From Propionibacterium sp. (GTDB taxonomy: Bacteria > Actinomycetota > Actinomycetes > Propionibacteriales > Propionibacteriaceae), in assembly GCA_022837595.1 (NCBI GenBank), contig JALHFX010000052.1:1-18662 (forward strand): a stretch of DNA of 18,662 nt, written 5' to 3'. The position numbers and the translations under genes are program-made. Shown in pieces: positions 13,844 through 18,662 of this stretch. The notes under the pieces were generated by a model. It was given only the letters and a program-made list of their open reading frames with translations. It was not told the DNA's origin and ran no database searches. Within the stretch, counting starts at the first letter, position 1, and every line of letters starts with the position of its first letter.

Positions 13844-14545
13844 ATGTCGAACGATCGTCCGGAGTTCTTTGGACCGCAACCTCAGGATGACGTGGGATGG
13901 AACCGGCCACCCGTCGCCGACCAGAACTCCCAGCAGTGGGGTCCCGAGGAGCCTGCGCAGTATCCGCAGTATCCGCAGCATCCGGTCTGGAATCCTCAAC
14001 AGACGTCATGGCAGACTCCACCGGGGCAATACGAGCAACCGTTCTACGGCAATCAGACACCGTACGGACCATCCGCCCCCTACTCGCAACAGGGACCGTA
14101 TCAGCAGGGCACGCCGCACGGGCCGCAGAACCCGTACCGGGGTGGCCACCATGTACCGAACCCGTACGAGCCTGGTCCGTATGCGTCGTTCGATGCGCCG
14201 TTCATCGCCCGCCCGCGCCCCTCGGTGGGACTGGCCATGGCTGTGCGGCTCTTCTTCAAGAACTACGCGGTCTTCAACGGTCGGGCTTCTCGCTCGGAGT
14301 GCGGTTTCAGTTCTGCCGCTGTACTCCTCATTTTGCTCGGTGTCCTGGGCTACTTGGCCGTCGTGGTGCCCAGTCTGGCGATCACCTGGCGGCGGTTCCA
14401 TGACACGGACAAGTCCGGTGCTTTCTACCTGCTGAGCTTCGTCCCGTGGGTCGGGGGCATCCTCGTCATGATTCTGCTCGCGCTTCCATCGGTGCCGACC
14501 GCGTGGCAACGTTGGGATACCGGCGTCTTGCCGGCGGAGAGCTGA
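13844..14545 (+). CDS. DUF805 family membrane protein with Pro/Gln/Tyr-rich N-terminal tail
   Basis: The 233-residue protein has a low-complexity N-terminal tail (about 1-120) rich in Pro, Gln, Tyr and Gly, probably cytoplasmic. A C-terminal DUF805 domain follows, recognised by FFKNYAVFNGRASRSE (137-152) and PSLAITWRRFHDTDKSG (176-192). Hydrophobic stretches lie near 157-178 and 194-214. DUF805 proteins are small inner-membrane proteins without an agreed function. The domain is shorter than usual: between GRASRSE and the PSLA..RRFHD motif there are only about 24 residues, where a longer segment with an aromatic FWW start is typical. One membrane helix may have been lost. The start has AAGGA six bases upstream. 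The gene faces the convergent baeRF-like gene. Confidence 0.75.
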   Translation: MSNDRPEFFGPQPQDDVGWNRPPVADQNSQQWGPEEPAQYPQYPQHPVWNPQQTSWQTPPGQYEQPFYGNQTPYGPSAPYSQQGPYQQGTPHGPQNPYRGGHHVPNPYEPGPYASFDAPFIARPRPSVGLAMAVRLFFKNYAVFNGRASRSECGFSSAAVLLILLGVLGYLAVVVPSLAITWRRFHDTDKSGAFYLLSFVPWVGGILVMILLALPSVPTAWQRWDTGVLPAES

Positions 14546-14682
14546 TGCCGCTGCCTAAAAAGGCCACGAAGAAATGGACGACGGTCAGCGCCGCGCTCGC
14601 GGCCGGATCTGCTCCACCGCGATCTCAGCAACGGACCCGAGCAGTCACTTTAATGCTGCTTGGGTCCGCTACATCCCACTGA
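14545..14682 (+). CDS. Possible small coupled ORF (45 residues), doubtful
   Basis: The ATG at 14545 overlaps the DUF805 stop as TGATG, an arrangement seen in translational coupling. The predicted product starts with the basic stretch MPLPKKATKKWTTVSAALAA and has no recognised domain. Against it, the second half of the frame coincides with a strong terminator-like hairpin (14632-14668), so it may only be an open stretch in the 3' region. Confidence 0.2.
   Translation: MPLPKKATKKWTTVSAALAAGSAPPRSQQRTRAVTLMLLGSATSH
14632..14668. terminator. Hairpin between convergent genes
   Basis: CGGACCCGAGCAG (14632-14644) pairs with CTGCTTGGGTCCG (14656-14668), a 13-bp stem with one G-U pair and an 11-base loop. 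It lies between the ends of the convergent DUF805 and baeRF-like genes and may serve both strands. No clear T-tract. Confidence 0.6.
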
Positions 14683-14689
14683 AGTTAAC

Positions 14690-15793
14690 TTAGTAACGGT
14701 AGACCGCGATCGCGTCACCCTCGATCGAATCGAGCGTCCGCAGTGTGCCGGACGTCCTGAGTGTGCCGATCAGAGCCCGGTTCGCAAGCTCGCGAGCCTC
14801 GGGTGCGGTGATCTGACGATCATCGCGGGGTAGGAAGAGCGTCTCGATGCGTCCTTGCGCAGCAGCCGCTGCAATCTCTTCTAGATCGAACGATCCTCGT
14901 CCGTTGTGGACGATCGAGCGGGCGCGATCCCGGTCTGCGGCTTCGTTCGCCGCTTCACGCTTGCCCAACAGGCGCCAGGCCGCAGAGCGAAGCTCGTCGG
15001 CCTGCTTCTGCTCGGGATTACCTGCGATCACTCCGTCGAAGACAGCGGGGTAAGGACAGGCGGCCTGGAAGATCGGAAGATACTCAGCCACAGCAGCGAG
15101 CACGAGCGGCTGTGACCGAGCGGTACCGAGCCGCTTGCCGATCGCTTGCCCGACCGCCCGGATATACCTCTCGAGTAACACTTGCTGCGGATCGGCATCA
15201 CTGCCATGCGCGATGGGTGCGTTGCCCGGACCGCCAACTCCAGCGCGCACATCAAGCCGCTTTTCGGGGAGCTCGTCGATCACTTCGTCGAACGAACCCG
15301 GCACGTTTTCGAGCGGAAGCTCCTCGATCGTATTACGGGTTGAATCGAACAATCGAACGGCATTCTTGGACAGCGACAAGACATAGCATTTGCGGTCGCT
15401 GGCCAGCACGGGAGCCAGGGGCAGCAAGTTGAACTGCTCCGAGATGCTGACGCTCTCCTGTAACTCGATCGGTACCCTGACGGCCTTATAGAAACCAGGC
15501 GCGGCGAAGACCACAAGACCGCGGCTTTGCATTCGCCAATAAGGCAGATTGCTGACAAGGGCCGTCGCCGGGGCGAGAACTTCGTCGGCTGCGGCTGCAC
15601 TGAGATCGTGCTGCAGAAGCTGGACCCGAGCCTGACGGACCAGGTTCTTCAGGGTGAGTGCTGAGCGCTCGTTCTTTTCGTTGGTGACGCCGGTCGGCAA
15701 GCCAAGGGTTAGCTTCGGATCGGCGATCCCATCAGCCGCTAGGACCTCGCTGAAGTCCAGGGGATCCACAACACCTTGTGATCGTACTGCCAT
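14690..15793 (-). CDS. baeRF-type protein (bacterial relative of archaeo-eukaryotic release factor 1)
   Basis: The 367-residue soluble protein resembles the bacterial aeRF (baeRF) families, probably family 3 or close to it. Cues are the order of segments: a helical N-terminus (TLKNLVRQARVQLL), GLVVFAAPGFYKAVRVPIEL, LLPLAPVLASDRKCYVLSLS, then LLERYIRAVGQAIGKRL and PLVLAAVAEYLPIFQ. These proteins share a fold with eRF1/Pelota domains and are suspected to act on stalled or hibernating ribosomes, but their function is not established. The start at 15793 has a strong AAAAGGAGG about eight bases upstream. The gene is alone on the minus strand; a terminator-like hairpin lies in its 5' leader. The family call is by eye and a related baeRF subfamily is possible. 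Confidence 0.65.
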   Translation of the reverse strand: MAVRSQGVVDPLDFSEVLAADGIADPKLTLGLPTGVTNEKNERSALTLKNLVRQARVQLLQHDLSAAAADEVLAPATALVSNLPYWRMQSRGLVVFAAPGFYKAVRVPIELQESVSISEQFNLLPLAPVLASDRKCYVLSLSKNAVRLFDSTRNTIEELPLENVPGSFDEVIDELPEKRLDVRAGVGGPGNAPIAHGSDADPQQVLLERYIRAVGQAIGKRLGTARSQPLVLAAVAEYLPIFQAACPYPAVFDGVIAGNPEQKQADELRSAAWRLLGKREAANEAADRDRARSIVHNGRGSFDLEEIAAAAAQGRIETLFLPRDDRQITAPEARELANRALIGTLRTSGTLRTLDSIEGDAIAVYRY

Positions 15794-15832
15794 CTTTGCG
15801 GCCTCCTTTTAAGCGTGCTGTCTTTGGTTGTC

Positions 15833-15858
15833 AAAAACGAGAGGCAACGGTGCCCTCG
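15833..15858 (-). terminator. Terminator-like hairpin in the leader of the baeRF-like gene
   Basis: On the minus strand CGAGGGCA and TGCCTCTCG pair with a 4-base loop and one bulged A, followed at once by TTTTT. It lies 40-65 bases upstream of the start codon. Since no minus-strand gene is visible upstream, it is either an attenuator or the end of a small RNA. Confidence 0.55.
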
Positions 15859-16274
15859 TCATTCCACTCTAACGGGTTTGACTGCGGGCCACCCGAGAGC
15901 AGACAGATGGGGCGGCTACCGCTCAGATCGCCGGATCGAACCTAGTGAGTGTCGCTTAGCAGAGCATTCGCGGGCGGGATATGCGTCCGGACGACGCGGC
16001 GTCGACTACCCGCGGCCTCGGGCGCCCGAGACCTCAGACGCCTAACCGGCCAAGCAGTGCCACAAAGCTTTGTCTATTAAGAGAGGCGGAAAGTCGTCCT
16101 AGCCGTGCAGGACGCCGCTTCGGAAGCAGGGCGGAAGTTCGTCGGCGGTATTTCTCCCGAAGCGTTCACAGGTGTCAGGAAGAGTTCAGGGGGTCGCCCG
16201 GGGTGTCGGTCCCGCCTTCGCCATGAGCGCGAGCCGTATCGTTGGACGAATCCAATCCGTTCGAGGGGAGAACC
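15859..16274. other. Intergenic region between divergent genes, no gene recognised
   Basis: About 415 bases that should hold promoters for the minus-strand baeRF-like gene and the plus-strand transporter. Visible structure is limited to one GCGGCTACCG motif (15912-15921) and a perfect 12-bp palindrome ACAAAGCTTTGT (16062-16073), which is followed by CTATTAA. Short open frames on both strands show no recognisable family. Confidence 0.5.
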
Positions 16275-17633
16275 ATGGGTCAGGATGAGGCGAACGTTGA
16301 CGATCAGTCGACAGCGGACGAGCAACTCACGCAGAGTGTTGCGGGGCCTCCCGAATCCGGACTGACAGAGGAGGCCCTCGAAGCACTGCCGTTGCCTGAT
16401 CCCGACCATCCGGTCGATAAGGCCGACGTCATCGGTGAGGCCGGTAAATGGTTGGCCGCATGGTCGGGGCGTTTCTTGCTGATCGCGGCCGCTGGATTAG
16501 TGATCGGCTGGGTGACGCTGCAGGCCTCGGGAGCGGCGATCCCTGTCATGCTCGGGCTTCTGGTGGCGTCCGTCCTCTGGCCGCTGGTTAATCTACTCAA
16601 TCGGGCGGGCCTGCCCTACGGATTCGGCGCATTACTCTCGTTATTGGCTGGCGTTGGGATCATTGCAGGATTATTCAGTCTGATCGCGCCCGCAGTCGCC
16701 AGTCAGTGGGGCGCGCTGAGCAATTCCGCTATCAGTGGTATCCGACAGGTACAGGAATGGGTCTCGCAACCTCCCTTCAATTTGGACGATGGCAATATCG
16801 ACCAATGGATCTCCCGACTGATCAATTGGCTGCAAGGTCAAGCGGGCGATATATTCTCCACCGCCGTCAGTTTCGGTGGCAGTATCGGAAGCTTCTTCGC
16901 CACGCTCGTCATCACGCTGATGATCACCTTTTTCATGCTCAAAGACGGCCACCGTTTTCCGGGATGGATTCAGGCGGTCGTCGGACGCAGAGTCGGATTC
17001 CACGCAGCTGAGTTATTCGCCAGAATTTGGAACACTATATCCGGGTACATTCGCACGCAGGCCATAGTCAGCCTCGTCGATGCCGTCTTCATCGGTTTAG
17101 GAATCTGGATCCTGGGGGTCCCGCTGGCCTTCCCGATCGCGGTCTTGACCTTCGTGGCCGGCTTCATCCCGATCGTCGGCGCCTTCACAGCGGGCACTTT
17201 GGCAGTACTGGTAGCGCTGGTCGCGAATGGTTTCTGGACAGCTGTCGCGGTGCTCGTGGTTGTCTTGCTCGTACAACAACTCGAAGGCAACGTCCTGCAG
17301 CCGTTCCTACAGGCTCGGGTCATGGAGTTGCATCCGGTTATCGTCCTACTAGCTGTCTTGCTGGGCGGTGCTTGGGCAGGCATCCTGGGTGCCTTCCTTG
17401 CTGTTCCGGTCGCGGCGACGGTGGCAGTCGTCCTGCGGTACCTCGGAGACTTGGCCAATCTACGCACCGGCGAGGTGAAGGCCGATGACATCCACTGGCT
17501 GACAGATTCCGGACGAGTGGTTGGCACGCAATCGGAACGTAGTGCTGTTTGGTACCGCGATCTGATGCTGCGGCGTAAGACGGCTATCGATTCGGAACGC
17601 TGGAATCTGCGCAATCCATTCAAGAAATCCTGA
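16275..17633 (+). CDS. AI-2E family transporter (PerM-like membrane protein)
   Basis: The 452-residue polytopic membrane protein has about eight hydrophobic segments between residues 65 and 400. The family signature is GNVLQPFLQARVMELHP, then VIVLLAVLLGGAWAGILGAF, near residues 350-390. A soluble stretch in the middle (about residues 140-200) separates two groups of helices, as in PerM/TqsA proteins. Family members have been linked to autoinducer-2 export, Na+/H+ antiport and general efflux, so no substrate should be assumed. The acidic N-terminal 50 residues and basic C-terminus (NPFKKS) are probably cytoplasmic. The ATG at 16275 has GAGGGGAG upstream; an in-frame TTG at 16242 is less likely. 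Confidence 0.88.
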   Translation: MGQDEANVDDQSTADEQLTQSVAGPPESGLTEEALEALPLPDPDHPVDKADVIGEAGKWLAAWSGRFLLIAAAGLVIGWVTLQASGAAIPVMLGLLVASVLWPLVNLLNRAGLPYGFGALLSLLAGVGIIAGLFSLIAPAVASQWGALSNSAISGIRQVQEWVSQPPFNLDDGNIDQWISRLINWLQGQAGDIFSTAVSFGGSIGSFFATLVITLMITFFMLKDGHRFPGWIQAVVGRRVGFHAAELFARIWNTISGYIRTQAIVSLVDAVFIGLGIWILGVPLAFPIAVLTFVAGFIPIVGAFTAGTLAVLVALVANGFWTAVAVLVVVLLVQQLEGNVLQPFLQARVMELHPVIVLLAVLLGGAWAGILGAFLAVPVAATVAVVLRYLGDLANLRTGEVKADDIHWLTDSGRVVGTQSERSAVWYRDLMLRRKTAIDSERWNLRNPFKKS

Positions 17634-17685
17634 GCCGGGTCGTCCCCGGTCAAGGACGGATAATGATCGTCGCACTGTTCCTCGC

Positions 17686-17763
17686 CCACACAGCGGCTAC
17701 CGGTAATTGCAGCGGCTACCGAACGTTCGGTAGCCGCTGCAATTACCGGTAGCCGCTGTGTGG
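17686..17763. repeat. Perfect 78-bp palindrome made of GGTAGC motifs
   Basis: The arms 17686-17724 and 17725-17763 are exact reverse complements with no spacer. Each arm has two copies of AGCGGCTACCG (left, 17692-17702 and 17711-17721) or its complement. The centre is GAACGTTC. It lies 53 bases after the transporter stop and may also act as a terminator. One more CGGTAGCTGGTG follows near 17778. Confidence 0.9.
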
Positions 17764-17786
17764 TTGGGTGGGATTTTCGGTAGCTG

Positions 17787-18128
17787 GTGTTGATTAATGA
17801 GTTCTTCTCTCCGCGCACCAATCGACGCGACGACGAGTACAGCCGGGATGAGAAAGGACGCGCCCGGTTCGCTTTGGAGATCGTTGATGGCTACGGGAAG
17901 CACTCGGCCGTGACTATCCAATGATCTATCGGATCTTGGCGAATGAGTTCCTGCCCGATGGGCTGACCCTTGAGCAGACCGGTCCGGGCTGCGCTGAGTT
18001 GGTGGAAACGCGATCAGCGTAGGTCGGATCGGTTGGCATGGAGACCGCGGAACTACGTTGACGCGGTGCAACCGGGCAAGATCAACGATGCCGTGGCCGA
18101 GGTCTTCCGGGCAGGCTACCTGGCGTAG
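17787..18128 (+). pseudogene. Remnant of an Old-Yellow-Enzyme-type NADH:flavin oxidoreductase
   Basis: Three conceptual pieces in two frames resemble this family. Piece 1 (17793-17921) reads EFFSPRTNRRDDEYSRDEKG then RARFALEIVDGYG, matching the family's FLSP..N.R.DEYGGS..NR.RF..E.V. segment. Piece 2 (17912-18019) reads DYPMIYRILANEFLPDGLTL, matching the next strand. Piece 3 (18003-18125) ends GKINDAVAEVFRAGYLA, like the C-terminal NAD(P)-domain end of the larger members such as 2,4-dienoyl-CoA reductase. The frames shift near 17912 and again near 18010, and most of the protein between pieces 2 and 3 is absent. It is therefore a decayed fragment with frameshifts and a large internal deletion. 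The family call is by eye. Confidence 0.6.
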
Positions 18129-18179
18129 CCCGGGGCTGCGCGATCAGGCTATCAGGCGTAGCCCGAGGCCGCGTCATCA
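18122..18179. repeat. Short direct repeat at the 3' end of the CPBP protease gene
   Basis: A 25-base segment beginning GGCGTAGCCCG at 18122 recurs at 18155 with four differences, offset 33 bases. On the minus strand both encode DxAAxGYA in the same frame, so the tail of the protease gene seems to have been duplicated beyond its present stop codon. Confidence 0.55.
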
Positions 18180-18662
18180 TGACCGCGAACCGGTAGTCGA
18201 CGCATCACGATCACTCCGACCAGGCCGTAGAGCACCAGCGTGACGAGGTTCAACTGCCAGCCGAGCGCCCCACCAAGGAGGACCGCCAAAAAGTTGGCCA
18301 GGTGGAGTCCGCCGTGAATACCGACGGCTGCCCAGATCGACCCGGTCGCGAAATAGAGGGTGGCTGCGGCGAAGCCGAACGCTGCGGCGTTCAGCACGTA
18401 GAGCGCGCCCTCCCCGAACGAGTCATGTCCACCGTTGGACAGGATGTGGATCAACCCGAACCCGATCGAGGTGATGATGGCCTGGCGCCGCCAGCTGCCG
18501 CCCACCGACTGGCTGAGCCAGCCTCGCCAGATGAACTCCTCAGTGATGCCTTGCATCAGGAATCCGAGGATCAGCGTGTAGATCGTCGCGGCCCACAACG
18601 GCTCGTGAGAGGTGATCTCGGCAACCTCGCCGACCCCGAGCCGACCCAGCACGACCGCGGCC
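18152..18662 (-). CDS. CPBP family intramembrane glutamic protease (CAAX protease-like), N-terminus outside window
   Basis: The minus-strand frame is open to the right window edge, so only the C-terminal 170 residues are seen. Family motifs are present: TEEFIWRGWL carries the catalytic EExxxR, FGLIHIL the second motif with its His, and GSIWAAVGIHGGLHLANFLA the third with His and Asn. Several transmembrane segments surround them. Members include the eukaryotic Rce1-type CAAX protease and bacterial proteins linked to bacteriocin immunity or processing; the substrate here is unknown. A GTG at 18652 could start a shorter protein, but the missing upstream helices make a longer gene more likely. 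The C-terminus is basic, RLPVRGHDD. Confidence 0.87.
   Translation of the reverse strand, partial: AAVVLGRLGVGEVAEITSHEPLWAATIYTLILGFLMQGITEEFIWRGWLSQSVGGSWRRQAIITSIGFGLIHILSNGGHDSFGEGALYVLNAAAFGFAAATLYFATGSIWAAVGIHGGLHLANFLAVLLGGALGWQLNLVTLVLYGLVGVIVMRRLPVRGHDDAASGYA

Noticed and set aside
15806..15834. TTGACA-N17-TAAAAG on the minus strand as promoter of the baeRF-like gene
   Set aside because: Transcription would start inside or after the strong AGGAGG site and lose it, so this is unlikely to be the main promoter.
15933..15942. GGTTCGATCC on the minus strand, like a tRNA T-loop
   Set aside because: The flanking bases do not form the five-base-pair T-stem and no acceptor or anticodon arms are found.

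Overview
The window looks like a chromosomal piece of a high-GC Gram-positive bacterium (Actinomycetota). Base composition, actinobacterial-type proteins (RibBA fusion, NrtR next to nadABC, a baeRF-like protein, DUF805) and the gene order ribD-ribE-ribBA-ribH behind an FMN riboswitch all fit. Propionibacteria carry a riboflavin operon of this order, so Propionibacteriaceae is a reasonable guess, but it cannot be proved from this sequence alone.

Layout. At 1-331 is the N-terminal part of a TetR-family repressor on the minus strand, with palindromic half-sites just upstream. Next come a flavin-reductase-like protein and a GpmA-type phosphoglycerate mutase (642-2300), bracketed by two copies, in opposite orientation, of a short mobile element with 15-bp terminal inverted repeats and 5-bp direct flanking repeats. 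A DEAD-box RNA helicase follows (2627-4147). The riboflavin operon (4252-8100) has a sigma-70-like promoter overlapped by a 12-bp palindrome, an FMN riboswitch, two consecutive intrinsic terminators, then ribD, ribE, ribBA and ribH, which make FMN precursors from GTP and ribulose-5-phosphate. At 8289-12640 an NrtR-like regulator precedes nadA-nadB-nadC, the de novo quinolinate route to NAD. The first half of the window is therefore largely a flavin and nicotinamide cofactor region.

From 12641 to 13843 there is no convincing gene. The stretch holds a mosaic array of GTGTAGG/CCTACAC repeats, a 51-bp tandem repeat and scattered GGTAGC-type motifs. After it come a DUF805 membrane protein with a Pro/Gln/Tyr-rich tail, a convergent minus-strand baeRF-like protein whose 5' leader contains a terminator-like hairpin, and an AI-2E family transporter. 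Downstream of the transporter lie a perfect 78-bp palindrome built from GGTAGC motifs, a frameshifted remnant of an Old-Yellow-Enzyme-type NADH:flavin oxidoreductase, and a CPBP (CAAX) intramembrane protease that runs off the right edge.

The coding content is mostly ordinary housekeeping. The less familiar material is non-coding: the small mobile element, the mosaic repeat array, the GGTAGC family with its giant palindrome, and the regulatory layers upstream of rib, nad and the baeRF gene.
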